A stretch of 64,000 nt of DNA, taken from assembly GCF_016802725.1 (NCBI RefSeq), contig NC_052665.1, forward strand, positions 3,658,001 to 3,722,000, in the 5' to 3' direction. Shown here piece by piece: positions 1 through 13,985 of this stretch; position 1 is the stretch's first letter, and each line of letters begins with the position of its first letter. The notes under the pieces are model-generated. The model saw nothing but the letters and a program-made list of their open reading frames with translations. It did no database searches and was not told the origin of the DNA. Source of the DNA: Solenopsis invicta (lineage: Eukaryota; Arthropoda; Insecta; Hymenoptera; Formicidae). The position numbers and the translations under genes were made by a program.

Positions 1-1411
1 CCGTTAAAAAGTTAAAAAATTCATCGAATGTCTCTTATTAAAGCACACGATGTCTCTTTCCAACTGTTAAAAACTGTCATCAAGTTAAATAAAATAAAAA
101 TTATGTCATAAAAAATTAAGAAATAGCGAAATCTCTTTACTGTCGTTATAATCGAATTCTTACATTTCTATTCGCATCCGATATTTGTCATCATATTTTA
201 AATTTTAGGAAAAATGTAAATTTCAATATGACAGTAATTTATAAACTTTTTTGCCGTTGATCATACGTCAATGACACAGGCACAAACTTATGTTTTCAAC
301 CAGTCGGAATTTACTAGACGAGAGCTGACAGTTCTCGATTCTTGTCCATAGCCACGCGAAAAACAATGACGTGCTCCAGTATGACATATAATTCAATGAC
401 TGGCGCAGCGCATAACAAATGCGATTTTTGATATGGTGCATAATAATATATAGCGTGAGACTTGTCGAATCAAGAGCGACATTTAATTGGCGCAATTAAA
501 TTTCACGATCACGTATGACGGCGAAGAGCTCGCTCGCTTACCCGAATATTTATACACGAAATAGTTCAATTACCTTTAATTACATTGGCGCTAACCGGAA
601 GGAATCTCGAATTTCAGCCGGGCTTATTTCACATATTCGTGTCATAAACAATTCATTTGCGTCAGTTGGCGATATATGAGTACGCGAGTACGATCTCGCA
701 ATAACGAGATTACCTCGATTGAACTGACAACCCGAAAGGTGCTAAACCAATACGACCCGAAGAGGATGTCCATCTCGTGCAATTTTAACTAGTGATAATA
801 TCCGCGCGCGCGAAGCCGGCTAACCGTTCAATTACACACAACCATTCGCGCGGATCGATAGAAACTCTCAAAGTGTTTCTCGCGTTTCGGCCGAACAATG
901 GCCGCACGCGCGCGCGATCTGCTCTGTCTAACCGGTAGTCAGCTTTTAGCCGCAGACGATCTCGACAAGCAGGACGGAGAAAAAAGCTCCGACGACTAGC
1001 CGCGAACTAACTCGGACCACGCCGGACGGAGTTTCACTTTTAATTAATTGAATTCCATAATCTAATCTGGCTTCCGCACGGGCGTTCATAGCATAGCGGA
1101 CCCCGACCGAAACCCGCACGTTCGCAAATGAACTGTACGAAGTACGCGTACACGTGCGCGCGTACGTACACGTTACACATACACGTACGCAGCTGCTGTC
1201 GGCAGGGCGCGGTGCATTCAAATGGCATCGTCAATAAGCCAGCCAGTCGATTTTCCGTCTCGATAAGGTCGCGATAAAGGACACCCTTCGCGCGTGTACA
1301 CACACGACCGGAGATCTCTTTCGTCGATCATCCGTGTTTTATCAGACCGGAATTATGCCACCCTATTCCCAGATAGGTGCGCGTCGTATTCTCGGACGAC
1401 TTGGTCCAATC
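1..1411. other. Gene-free stretch, AT-rich then CpG-rich
   Basis: The first 750 bases are AT-rich with no convincing open frame. From about 760 to 1300 the base composition turns GC- and CpG-rich, with several short alternating purine-pyrimidine runs, the longest around 1146-1176 (TACGCGTACACGTGCGCGCG and onward). Short open frames here overlap on both strands and show no protein-like composition. The patch could be a promoter or enhancer, but no TATA box or splice donor stands out. Confidence 0.5.
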
Positions 1412-1419
1412 GAGAGAGA

Positions 1420-1512
<93 letters not shown>
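1412..1512. repeat. (GA)n microsatellite, about 100 bp
   Basis: A nearly pure GA dinucleotide run with one GGG interruption near its left end. It generates spurious Arg-Glu open frames on the plus strand and Leu-Ser frames on the minus strand. GA tracts bind GAGA-type factors in insects, so a regulatory role is possible, but nothing here shows it. Confidence 0.98.
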
Positions 1513-1516
<4 letters not shown>

Positions 1517-3960
1517 GTCGAGGATCCAGGCAAATGCAATGGGAAGAAAATCTATTCCGTAGGAATATCGAGGGCCTCGCCGTCCGCTATCCCTCGCACC
1601 CATATGTCCGACTACGACGATTCGTCGTCCCTCCGAAGATCGACGCGATCCCGAAGGGCGCGGGTGGCCACGATAGGATTCCGGGCACGTAAGCTTTTCC
1701 TATTTATTGCACCTTTTTCGGCCGGCCGGCTTCGCCTAAATCATTGCGCATCCCTTTATTGAATGGGAGGAACGAGATGCATGGTTTACAGCCGCCGCCA
1801 TTCCAAGAGCGCCGGCTTGTCCTACGCGCTCGAGCTTCGTCCTTCTTCACTGACAGCCGTGAATAAAGTTTCCAATATCCCATTCGATTGTACCCATCGC
1901 GCTCGGGGAAGAAGAAGCCCGAGAGAAAAGTCCGGAAAAACTCTTTCTCGACGGCGACGCGGCAACGACGTTCTCTCGTGGCTCTAACAGTTCTAACCTG
2001 TCGCATCGTCTCGCTCCTTTTGCAACAAAAGAGAGGAGAAGATCGGGGAAAAACCAGCGTAATCGTAATCAGCGTAAATCGCGATCGTGTTGGAGATGAA
2101 ATGGATATATTCTTTCTTAGATTTAGAATAGACAATTTAACAATACGTAACGTCAATCAATAATTAACGATGAAATAACAAACTGCTGCTAAAGATCGGA
2201 GATTGTTCTCTCAGTTATCGTACAGGCGCGGTATCGTTTTGCACGACCGAGTTTCTCAATTAGAGATAAGGATAATTACGTCGGCAATTTCCGCGATATG
2301 TGCGCGCTTTTGTGCATAGTTAGACGGCGTACAGAAGACAATGGACCACTTCCCGCTACTCCGATGTCACATCGATGCGATTGTATGGGCAACGACGAGA
2401 GTACGCTGGAAGTAGCTATTTTGAGAGATAGATTCTCCGCAAGCAGAATTTAGCGCGTTTTAATATTAGATTCGCCCGGTTGGACGCTATCCATACCTTA
2501 GACTACGCAAATGAGAATATTTACGCGATTGAATAACAGTCAAATTCGCTCACTGACGCGGTACGAAGATATCGCATTTCGTAGTCTAGCGTCTCATCCG
2601 ATATTTCTAAGTGATTTCGCGAAAGTAACATTTCGCTAATATCGTGTAATAATTCGTTAATTCGTCAGATCTTTTTTTGTATTCTATTCACCAATATGAT
2701 TATTCTTATAAACCTTGAAAATTTTCTATTTATTATTTTTTTTTCTTAAATCAAAAAGAGCACAAAAAAATTTTTATTTTGTTTTAGACAAAAAATGTTA
2801 AACATTTGTTCGTTAAGAATAATTATAAATTAAAGGATTAGCAAATTGCAATCTTTAAAAACACGAGTAATGTAATAACTAATAACAGCAATATTTGTTT
2901 TCATAATCGATTATTAAGATATAATAGTAAATTGCATAATATATATCCTATTTTGTTCCTAAATAATTTAAAAAAAAAAAGTTGATTTAACTCGCAGCAG
3001 TTTCTGATTGATCATGGCGCAATGAAATAATTCGACCGAGTTAAACTTCGCTTGGCCAGTGACCTTATGCAGTCAAATATGCGTCTCGCATCGGGAGGTC
3101 GGGAACCGTGAGGACTCCGACCCCTCGCAAAAGGTCGAAACTCAGGATTCGTCGGTCAACCGTGCGAAAGAGGGTAAAAGGGATCCTCCTCCGCGTGCTC
3201 GGCCGGCAGTCCTTTTTGCCTGACGAGGTACGAAAATCCAAAAGGGTTGCTATTTTTTCTCCCCTCCTCGGTTAAGGAAGCCAGCGGAAAATTCTTTGAA
3301 AGCGGCCGGTGCCGCGGATTACTTTACGCCTGCAGTCGCGAAGACCGAAAGGGGATTGATCAAAGGATACGATCGAGGGAGGTTGAGGTAATATCCGGCG
3401 ATCCAGGTGTTAATGAAGGTAGTTCAAAGAACGCTCTCTCGCTAGTGGGCCGCGACAAGTAAAAAAGGGCCATCGACGCGCCTCTTGAAGGGACTGACAC
3501 TGACGGGACTGAAGGAGTCACAAGATTTTCTCCCGACCATGTCTGTATCGGATAAAACGTAAACACGATGCAACGGGTATCCCGGAAGACGGTCAAGAGA
3601 GATTTCAACTTCCATTCTCTCACGCTGTCCAGTCTCTTTCGCGGTAACACAAATATCTTCACGAATAATTTCTACAATTTCTACGATGTAACGTAACCGC
3701 GAGTTTATTTCCGTCCCTTTTGTTATTTCGAGTGTTCTCAACTTGTAGACGTCTCTTCCTTTTCCATCGGTGCTTTCTCTCTTCACTCCTCTGTATCTCT
3801 ATCGTTCTTCCTCTAGCGGAAACACATGGTAATTCTGGAGAGAGCTTTGCACAATTAAACTTCACGTCATGATTCCGCCCTCGCGTGCTTATCGCAACCG
3901 GACAATGCGGAAGGTGGTAAGCGGGACGTGCTTAGAAGGACGGTGGAACAATTAAGACTA
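1513..3960. other. Mixed-composition non-coding stretch
   Basis: 1513-2120 is GC-rich, with overlapping short frames on both strands that look like stop-poor chance ORFs. 2160-3000 is AT-rich with poly-T and poly-A runs. 3050-3500 is again GC-rich. No splice-bounded exon, RNA gene or mobile element was recognised. Confidence 0.45.
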
Positions 3961-6900
3961 ATTGCAATGTAGTACAACGATCAGACATTTTAATAGCACG
4001 AGTTGGGGCATATTAATTCCATGTAAAAGTTTGAAACTCGAGTCGATTCTCAATTCATCTCTTACGATTCCGAAAATTATTAGGCAACAGTGCCTTACAA
4101 CAGCTCGTACTTACACTATTATTTTTAACGCCGAAACAAGCCATTTGATTTTAATCTTTTTTTTAATGTAAAGATCGCATATAATTGAAAGACCATTAAT
4201 TTCTTCGAGATAATACCCCAATTTATAAAAAACTAACTTAAGACATATCCTACGTTTTGCGTTATGATAAAAATAGTGCTGACTTCAGACGCATTTTGTT
4301 TTAGATTTGATCGTCCCTTATTTAAGACATCGTACTGCAAAGGATTAAATTGTGCCTCATAAGATTTTCGCATCACTAGAGAGTGTCCTGTAGTGGCATG
4401 CTCTACCCATGTGAGTTTATTTTTAATGAAACAATTGGTTCAATTATAGAGGCTCTCTGCACGTTTGGGAGTGCTATATATGATTGTACGTTAGTTCCCA
4501 ACGAAATGTATAAGCCTTGGATGCATAACGAGATAAATTTGATAAAAAAAATGTAATAAAATACGAAAATTAAATATTATAATACATCGCGACGATGAAC
4601 ATTTTAATTAAACAGGCAGTCTCTTGTATTTACTTAGTTATAAAAAATGTACCTATCTAATGAGAGTGTAAAAAAGAGAGAGAAAGTGCAGTATATTAAT
4701 TAAAAATTACATTATCCATATTATTCAAAGTACTTAACAGTTTCTAATTTAATATTTAATTCCAAGCAATATAAAATTATTAATTGCAATAGAACATTTA
4801 ATTATTAGCGAAAGTTCTTGGATCAAGTTATTTGTTTCTGCAATATAACAAGCTTGTATCCTAGGATACGAGTTTCATGGTAGTTTACTTATTAACTATG
4901 GCCTTAGGATGATTCACATGTGAACTGGGCTGCGGTATAAGGAACACGTGCAACGCATAACGCATGTCGTTATGCTGGCACTCCTCGTCCGGTCACTGAG
5001 AATGTAAAAGCACAAGCGACTTTTAGTATCTAAATCCTGGCATGATTGGTTACGAGTTTACGACCGCGGCGGCTTTGCCGTTAAAACAGTTATAGTCATT
5101 AGCTGTCGTGTCATTGACAACGTGCAATCAGAATTGTATGCAATTTCGTCATTGTATAAATAACAAACTGAAGCAACAACAATGTTGCGCATCCGCCTTT
5201 GGAATTATAATTAAACGTAAATCGCTTTTCTCGCTCCGCGGAACTTTCATATAACTTTCTTGGTGCGTAAAATGTAATCGGTTTACATGCTGCCATAATT
5301 ACGATAGAAGTATTAACGATTTGTTAAAGCATTTTCGGAGACATATAACGTGTCTGAATCGTTTCTGGTGTTCTTTATATGAGAACTGCAACATTCTATT
5401 ATACTATAATTAAATACTTTGATGCATTAATGTAATAAATATTTAAGTATACTGAAAAATATTAATTTAAAAATTCCTCTTATCCATCATTTAATTAACA
5501 AAAACGTTAAAATTATAATAATATAAAAAGAATTTATCAGTTAATGTCAATGTATTAATGTAATAACAGACTTAAAAATAGTACTGTTACCAGTACCTGA
5601 CACTCTTCGTGGAAGTCTCCAAAGAGAACATTTCTATGCAGATGGAGCCTAGCAGGGACGACAGTCGTCGAGACAATTAAGGCATTTTTCGGTAATTAAC
5701 TGGGCACGTCACGCGCCGGCCGTCGTCCGTGCATCAAATGAAGAGCCTTATTTCTCTCTTACTCGAAGCGATCTCGAAACTCGTATGTGGCCAAGCAGCC
5801 AGACGTATGCAATCTCGAGATTCATTGTATTCATCTACGAAATTAATTACAGTAAATTCTATTTTAAATTTTCTAAGACAGTACGTGTATATTTCCCAGA
5901 TGGTGTTTCTCGGAAGATTAATCTTTCAAATTTTATAAAAAAACTATTGAAAAAAATAAAATTCCTTATACAATGTAAATTACTATTATTTATATCATCA
6001 CTGTTACTTTTTATTATTATTTTTATTCTTATCTTCATACTTGTATTTATTTAGAAACTATGATTTTTCGGATCTTAAAAAAATATATCGCAACAAAATT
6101 AAAATAGAAAGTACTGTTAATATAGTATTATTTTATAGCATCTGTAAAATAACAAGATATATTTGACAATGTTTTATTGCTCCGTTTCATTGGCAGACAA
6201 TATAGATATAGATAATAGTAATGAACGTTGACAACTCACATTAATAGTGTTTAGTGAGGATCGTCACGTGTCGGAGTGAGGATCACATTGACACTTTGTT
6301 AATTCTGTGACATTGCTATTCATCATAATTTTATTTTTTCTATCTTATCGTTCTCAACCTTTCCCATGGAACCCATGGAAAATGGTTCGGAAGCTGTCAT
6401 GGTTGATTTAAAGACACGTATAGAATGTCTAGCGTGGGCGTGACAGTGGTTTACGATTTCAAACAAGCAGACTGTTTCCAAAAGGGGTCAATGCCTTAGT
6501 GTGTCCATAATTTGTAAGATAAAGGGAAACTTGTACACCATTGTACACGATCAATATCGAGCGCCAGCAGAATTACAGGAGCAAAAAACAAATATAAAAA
6601 TTTCTCCCTCTACAAAAAAAGCAGGATCGCTTTATAATTTTACAGATATTTCCATCAACATGGAAATGAAATTAATTACGACCATTTTGTCACAAATAAG
6701 CTATCAAAAATGTTATCATGAATATTCGTGATTCCATTTTGTGTTATTGTTCCGATTAAGCTTTATAGAGTTATGAAGAATTAGCATATCTGAATTGTGT
6801 AAAAGTGACAAGTATTGTGAGTTAAAATTTGCTATTGTCACTACATTTTGGCGTAATCTGACTCTTACGTTAATTTTCCTAGGTAACGATGCGTTAACCG

Positions 6901-7600
6901 ATCGCCAATGCGAGAGCGAGAAGTGCGTGCGACCGTGCACGCACTTTTCCCTCGTGCATGCGCATCTGCGCGGCACGTGTCACCATTGATACGGTATCGG
7001 TTCAAGAATATCGGTTATTGTAGGGACCAATGAGAGATAGAAGATTAGAAACACACGTGGCCTGCGGAGGTCTGCTGTCTTTGACAGAAGCACGTGGCTT
7101 ATGTCATCGAATAGAAGGAAATAGAAAAGATTAGGACTAGTGAAGAGAGGTCGTTGCGCTCTTATCGCTAACCGATGGCACAGCAGGGATTGTATGGATT
7201 TAACAAGGATCTGGAGATAATTCGATTAAGATTTTTTTGCGATGCCAGTGAGAGAAAGTATCTGACGTCGCAATGCCTGTGTAATTTTTAGAGACGTTTT
7301 TTTATAAAGTAATGTAACGCTTTTATAAAGTTTTAAGTAAGACAAATCGAAAATTAATCTCTTAATAAAATCATAAAATAAAAGTATTAAAATCATTGAA
7401 ACACAAAAAATGAAATTAGAGAATTAATTTTGATCGCCCGTGGCTGATAATACCGAAATTTGCAAGGCAATTACTTCTCCATTTTCTATCTCTTTGTTTC
7501 GTTCTGGCAAATGTGATCAAATTAAATATATAATAGAACAGTAAATTTCAATGTAAAACAGCAAAGATAATTCCGAATGATAAAGCCTAAGCACATAACA
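3961..7600. other. AT-rich gene-free stretch
   Basis: A long AT-rich interval with homopolymer runs and many stops in all frames. The only ATG-initiated frame with mixed composition is on the minus strand at 5296-5111 (61 codons, Leu-rich near its C-terminal third), which is within chance expectation. No gene is called. Confidence 0.45.
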
Positions 7601-7830
7601 ATATGCTAGCATTTTCCACGTACACGGTAGCTGTTATCCTTATAATTAGCGTGCGAGCGACTTTATCACTACAACGAGAAAGAGACGGTGTTGCGGTTAA
7701 CGAGCGATCATTTCACGGGGTCACGTGCAACGCGTGGCGGCAAAGAACAGGGAGCGGTAAAAAGACAGGGCGAGTGCGCGCCATCGCACAGATACGAGTG
7801 GCTGGTTGGCTTTCCTCTTTTCTCGTCTTT

Positions 7831-7860
7831 TCCTCCTCCTCCTCCTTCTCCGTCTCCTCG
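7831..7860 (+). repeat. Imperfect (TCC)n trinucleotide repeat
   Basis: A short pyrimidine-rich trinucleotide run, TCCTCCTCC and variants, inside a GC-rich patch at 7600-7980. Frames through it are rich in Ser and Pro for that reason. Confidence 0.75.
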
Positions 7861-8024
7861 TATCCTCTTCGCGCAGCGCCCCCGTTGAAAAACGAGAGTG
7901 TTTATCAGGGCGCGTTTAGCGTAATCTCACCTCCCGAGGCATTCGCGTAATTAGGATCGCCTCCGTGGCCCTCCTCTTACTCTTCCTCAAAGCGCAGTAC
8001 TTAGTAAACGCGAACACGCATACG

Positions 8025-8056
8025 TATTAATATACGTATACGCGCACGTACACATA
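8025..8056. repeat. AT-centred palindromic and alternating tract
   Basis: Two copies of the self-complementary octamer ATACGTAT flank TAAT and continue into an alternating purine-pyrimidine run (ACGCGCACGTACAC). The tract could extrude a small cruciform or adopt Z-form DNA. No gene is associated with it. Confidence 0.5.
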
Positions 8057-9818
8057 CGCAAAATGCCGTGCGTAAACGCGTGCGCACGTTCCACGCATTA
8101 CCAGCCGGTCTTGCTAATTTCTGTCTTTCGTTGCTCCTCTCTTTTGCATTCTCCCTCACTTCCAGTCTCTTTACTCCGCCTCTTATTCGATCTCAACTCC
8201 AATTTAGATTGAAGCAGGAGATGGGACATATAGAATGGTCCAACGAGAAACTCTTCGTCTCGGATTCTATCTCTATCTCCCGCAGAGATTCTCCCTTTTT
8301 TCTTTTACTCTTCAGATAGCTAGTTTTTAACCAGCGAGATAGATTAAATGTTATGCTCAACATTTGTTTACTACAGGAAACAATCAAGATATCCTTTTAT
8401 AATATACTTTTTGTTGATACTGCGATAAGTCATATTCCATTAATTGAAAAGATGACAGTAGAAAGTAAGCAATACATAAATCAATTTTGCATATAATTAA
8501 AAAATGTTAACATCAAATTACGGAAAATGATTTAATATGTGTAAAATTGTATCTCTTTCTCTCCTGAGTGATTTCTAGACAATCTTGTTGACTATTAACA
8601 GAAAGGAGATGTTTTCGTAATGTAAAAAAAAAAGAGGACCGTCGTTAAGCTAACGAGCACATTTGTTCTGACACACGTTTCGTTCCCCAGAGAATCCCGA
8701 CGAGAGTTTGAAAATTATCAAACTGATAATGAGCACGGCACGGGTTATCGCGTGATTTACGGCAAAATACCAATTTCCTCTGTATAGAATTACCGGGTGG
8801 GTGTACAATTTCAGGGCTCGGCTCAGCGGTGATGTTTGTTACGTTTCCATTGGGAAGCGGGCATTGATCAATACGCGACCTACATTTTTTTGTATCAGTT
8901 GCTTTTTAATTGTTCTGACTTCCTCCAATTGCAGCTTGATTAATACTGCTATATCTTTACCTATGGCCGTTTATTTAATCGCCCCGCTTTTTGTTGTCAC
9001 GCTACGTGCAACGCTGCTGCATTTCCGTTCGTTATTTTTCTCGCATTCTTCCCGATCGGTACCGAGTAATCCAATCAACGGAAAGGTCACCATTATGCAA
9101 AATTCTGCTACATGTGTTTGTGCAATTAGTTTGAATCGTTGGGCAAATTGTGATTTCTTGTCCAATCCTGCTCGATACAACAACCAGTAATGGCAACGTA
9201 ACGTATAATGACAAATATCGCTACAATATCTCAGAAATAAATAAAATTAACTAATTAATGCTATTTGTATAAGAATTGAATAGCAAATTTAAAACGTTCT
9301 TTTTCAATAATACAATTCAAAACGGCGACAATAGATTGTTGTTGTGCTAACGTTAATTGAATACGAGTTTTAAATTAAAAATTTCTTATTAAAAATTAAA
9401 AAAACCTCCATGTAAGTTTTAGTTTAAATATTTAAACAGATATTATTCAAATTAATGTGAGCTTAATTTAAATTGTTAATGAGATTGATATGTTGATCGT
9501 GGAAAATAGAGAAATTAAAAAATTTGGGTCACATATTTGTGAACTTGCAATGACGAACAATTCCAGTGACACTCTTTTCAACTTTCATATGGCCATTAAT
9601 CCGGAACGCACGAGACTCCGGACGGCGCGCGTCTGCATTAAACATCGGGGATCTCCGAATAGTGCCGTCCGTTCGCTGACGATACATCGAAAATGCGTTT
9701 TCCATTATCCGCTCGCGAGCAAATCGCGTCGGTCGGAAGCCCGCGAAGCGACGCTCACCGAATGCGATTGCTCTCGCATCGGGCACTGGGACGGAGGTCA
9801 ATCTCCCAATCGTCGACA
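8057..9818. other. Gene-free stretch
   Basis: Pyrimidine-rich DNA to about 8320, then AT-rich. A 130-codon open frame on the plus strand at 8801-9190 starts at GTG and has no recognised motif. It probably arose by chance. Confidence 0.4.
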
Positions 9819-9837
9819 TTTTTTTTTTTTTTTTTTT
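9819..9837 (+). repeat. Poly-T run (19 nt)
   Basis: A T-homopolymer on the plus strand (poly-A on the minus strand). It was considered as the tail of a minus-strand retrocopy, but no recognisable gene or target-site duplication flanks it. Confidence 0.9.
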
Positions 9838-11822
9838 AATGGATAATCCCGAACAAACCAATTCCGCCGTACCCTACTATCGCGACGTATGTAGACGCAC
9901 GTATCACGATTTTCGAGCTTACGCTTCGCTACATGCCGTAGCAGATGGATTTCCACGGATCGCCGCACCATTTTCGGGCGCTCATTCGTTTATTGCCTAG
10001 GTAACTACTGGATGATGGACGGGCACGAATGCAGATGACAGAATTGAAAGTGATCGCCCAATCGAATGTGCCTCGCTACCTCCCCTATCTCAAAAATTCC
10101 TATGGTAAGGATGACGTACAATTTTAGCTAATAAGCGTAACTGTTCTCAAGTCTAATTTTCTCATTACAAACGTAATGCATTTCACGATTATAAATACTT
10201 TTTCTATTTGATGGGTAAACAAACAAAAAAGATTTCAAAATGCACTCAAAATTCATTCAAAAACAAAGAGCTTAGGTGGATTTCGAGATCTGTTCCAGTT
10301 GAACAAAAAATGTTTATCCGTGACATATATTCCTGTTAGAAACGGTAGTCTCAGATAGAAACGATTCGTTAATCCGGTTAACGATAGACTCGTAGCCAGC
10401 GAGCCGATCAATAGATATTTAAACTTCATGCGTATCGGGCAACTGACCCGCGGAAACTGACTGGCGCTGAATGGAGCGAATAGCGGCGCGTAATTCTTTA
10501 TTTATCGACTTCGCAATGGTGTTCTCGATAAAGCTCCAGCGCACGTCCAGACAGCGAAGGGATCGTAAAGCCGGACAACTGCACGCATAAAAGTCCGTCC
10601 ACGCCCGCGGTTCGTTACCCATCGAACGAGATGCATTTTTATTTACGCGCTGTATCGCGACGGTTTCGGCACGTCCCCCGATTATTCTTTGCGCCGTTCA
10701 TTTCGTTCGATTTTCGCACATCACGTCCGTCGCCCACACGTACACTTCTAAGCATGGCCGCTCATTTTCCAAAACACCCTCCGGATTAGCCGTTTTGCCG
10801 TGCCCCGCACGGCAAAGCTAGGGTTCCCCTTTCTTCCACCGATAAATGCGGGTACGTGACAAGCCAGGTGGCACGTCATCGCGATCGCGACGTTCCCTTA
10901 GCTTTTTGTCACGCTAATACGCTATACCTGACAAGCCACAATGCCTCGCTTATTTCATTATTGAACGTACGTTTCCCGTTACGATCACTCAATGGTAACA
11001 GTATATCTGTACGAGTGTTACAGCATCAAATTCGAAACTACCCTTATTTTCACTGCACCGTTTGTTCGTATAGAGTGGAGTAGATTGAAAGAAAAGGTCG
11101 TAAAAAAAATGCGGCTAGTTTTAAGAGGATTGACTGACAATAATAATAGTGTCGCGTAAACAGTGGTGCTCTCATAAATCATATTTGAGCCCGAGAAGAA
11201 TAAAATAACGTCGCTCTATCTAGCGCAAAATAATAATTCCGGAAGCAGACCCGTTGCGGAGTGTAATTGTATGAAATGCTCGACTTGGTTCCCATCAGCT
11301 GTAACATTCTCGCATTGTGTCGAGGGCGTGGCATAAAATATTGGAATTAAAGATTTCTTTTCACGGGACGTTGTTGCACACCGAGCGGCGATGCGATAAA
11401 TTGTTTGCTATAAAAATTTAAATCCAATAGAAGGGTCGACCGACGCAATATATTTAACAAAATTGGCGAAAACATATTTGAATATGTTTGACCTGCTTTC
11501 GAGAGAGATATGCTGTTTGACCAACAAACCCTTAGGGAGTGGCACACGACTGTCTCGATCGTTTCTCTTCTGCTCACAATTTTTGTAAAGTGTCTATACG
11601 ACCACGAGCCACGAATGACCACCACCATAGAGCGCTCTAGGGGGGTCATAATGCCTTTCCCGAGGAAGGAATTTCGTGGGTGGGCCGCGCAGGGTTGAAT
11701 GTAGATAAGGGCGGGCGTGCCACTTAAAAATCCCATTAAAACGATCGACTCGAGTGTATCCCAGCAATCCCGACGAGAATCAAGTCCGTTGATACCGGCC
11801 AGACGACCCGACCGTCGCCGCC
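9838..11822. other. Mixed stretch with weak minus-strand ORFs
   Basis: Two ATG-initiated minus-strand frames occur here, 10622-10419 (67 codons) and 11736-11347 (129 codons). Neither contains a domain I recognise, a signal peptide or flanking splice signals, and both lengths are reachable by chance in DNA of this composition. The rest shows nothing notable. Confidence 0.35.
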
Positions 11823-11871
11823 GTGTATACGCGCGCACGCGCGCGTGCGCGCGCGCGTGTGTGTGTGTGTG
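11823..11871. repeat. Alternating purine-pyrimidine tract with Z-DNA potential
   Basis: Forty-nine consecutive bases alternate purine and pyrimidine without a break. The tract begins GTGTATACGCGCGCACGCGC, passes through a GC-alternating core and ends in a (GT)n run. Long alternating CG and TG tracts are the best Z-DNA formers, so this is the strongest candidate in the window. It lies in a CpG-rich patch that could be a promoter flank, but no gene start is evident. Confidence 0.85.
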
Positions 11872-11889
11872 AGCGTGCGACCACGCCAA

Positions 11890-13909
11890 GGATACTTTTC
11901 ATATATAAAACAGATCCTTCCGCCCAAACCTTTTCTATTACCCACTGTGCCCACCACGGCGCGCCACTTCATCCGTCGAATTTATGAACACCTCCTTTTC
12001 TCTGTCCGATTTCCTAAAAAAATAACATTCGCTCGTCCGTAGAACCGGTTGCCTCCGGCCCCTTCTCGTTTTTCATACGTATAACCCGAAGCTACTGTAT
12101 TCACGGGCGAAATGGAAAATATTTTCTAGGCTATGGGGAAGCAAGCCCTAGAAACGGTCGTTTACACAAATCAGTAGAACCTCGCGAAGACACGAGTTCA
12201 TTCGAGCTTGTAGCTAGGATGAAGATGAAATGTGGCGCGCGGTGCATGTATATGCGAACGCGCATATGTGCACAAAGATGAGCGTGTACATGCACGGGGA
12301 TAATATAGAGGGGTTGCAGAATTTCCCCCTGTATTGTCGCAAACCCCTCCTCGAGGCTTGGACATATTTCAAGATTTGTTATCTTCCACGTCGCGCGCGA
12401 CCTGGAGAACCGATGCTTGAGCTTACATGTAGAATATAGCGACGGTAAGTATAGCCGCAGGTCTCTCTAATATCTCAATCCGTTATCAACGCAGTCGCGT
12501 TCCCGTGAGTACCTGTCACTAGGGTTAAAAACAACAACAATTTTTGACAATTTAAAAATAGCAGACATTTTTAAATGATACTTTCTCAGAATATACGTTC
12601 CAGAAATTTGGTGTTAAAAAATATTTTATTCGGTAAAATGATTGACGTTCTAACATGGAAATCTCTTCCAGAAAATATGTTATATTATAGATTTGATGGA
12701 TGGCTAATTCGCAGTTATAATAATATTACTCTCAGGAATAATAATAACGAAAGGTAATTATACTCAATATTCAAGCAGAAAATCAGAGAAAGATCGATAA
12801 ATTTCAATTCGAGAGTTCTAAAATATTCGCTTGATATGTTTGTCGTCTTTATATGAGAAAGATTATGGAATATATTTATAACTGACGGATAATGCGAGAG
12901 CCGTGTCAGAGATTTAGCAACGCGTCATATAATAATATTCTTTTATCATTTTCTTAGAGTATTAATATGCCACCTGGCTCTTCAAAATAACGACACAGGG
13001 CACAATTAGGTGTCGCAACGGCGCTTTGCAAAGTTCCATCTCGTCACGGATTTACTGTAATTCCACTAAATACCAGGCTTTCGTCCTCAAAGAATCTTCT
13101 ATTCTCACAGCGTTAATGTTCAAATTTCGTGATTTTGCATCATTTCAAAACTGACATAAGACTATTTTCTGTTCTCAATTTCTATTTTCGAAATAATGAT
13201 CTGTAGCAATAACAGTACAGCGCAAAAAATTGAATATAAATTAATAAATAGACAGATTTAAGAGATAAGGAGATAAGTGAAGCGGTAACAATCTCTCAGA
13301 AGAAACGTGTGGCTCGCATCTATCTTTAGACGAGCATGTAACTTGCATATATATTGTACATTAGGTAATACATATAGACTTATGTACGTATATAGACGCC
13401 TGATTTCACGCGAAACGATGTGCATATTTTCCGTAGCTGGCACGAAGGCGAGTGAGCGAATCATCGGCGCGCCTTCGAGATTCGCGATCTTGATCGAACT
13501 GTCACCCCGAGAACGCGTGCAAGTTGTACGCGCAGATTTCCCGAGATGACGATACAGCACGTAGGTACACGTCGCGACGTCGTGTCGCGAATTTTCCTCG
13601 TCGGGGATTTAGCATAATTCCGTTGGCTAGGCGCCCCGCGCCACGGCGAGAGACGGTCGCGGGCGGAGATGGGGGTGTAGGTGGCGGCGGCGGTTGTGAG
13701 GACGGTGACGATGGTGGTGAACGTGTCCTCTCTCGTTCTCTCTTTCGCTCTTTCTCCCTCGCTCGCTCAAGGCAGGCATGCCGTGACAGCGTGTGGGTCC
13801 ATTTGGTTCTCAGTGGTCGCTATGGTAACCTCGACCACCCTCTTCTTCCCTCTCGGCATCCGCCACCCGGTTCTCCGCTACCCGGTCCTCTCAAACTCTC
13901 GCCCTGCAC

Positions 13910-13910
<1 letters not shown>
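11890..13910. other. Gene-free stretch becoming GC-rich
   Basis: A consensus donor string (ACG then GTAAGTAT) lies on the plus strand at 12446, but the frames leading into it are short and lack a convincing acceptor, so no exon is called. 12500-13250 is AT-rich. From 13420 the DNA becomes strongly GC- and CpG-rich, leading into the CT microsatellite. Confidence 0.4.

Positions 13911-13984
<74 letters not shown>
13911..13984. repeat. (CT)n microsatellite, about 74 bp
   Basis: A pure TC run with one TTT interruption near the right end, set in a longer pyrimidine-rich block (13740-14100). It is responsible for the 200- and 143-codon Ser/Leu frames on the plus strand and the Arg/Glu frame on the minus strand. 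Confidence 0.98.

Positions 13985-13985
<1 letters not shown>

Noticed and set aside
1294..1762. Overlapping 132- and 142-codon plus-strand ORFs
   Set aside because: Most of each frame is the (GA)n microsatellite read as Arg-Glu; the flanks show no domain.
9819..10100. Minus-strand processed retrocopy suggested by a poly-A run
   Set aside because: No coding similarity upstream of the A-run and no target-site duplication could be found.
12316..12446. Exon ending at the consensus donor GTAAGTAT at 12446
   Set aside because: The only frame open into the donor is 43 codons long and has no acceptor with a pyrimidine tract.
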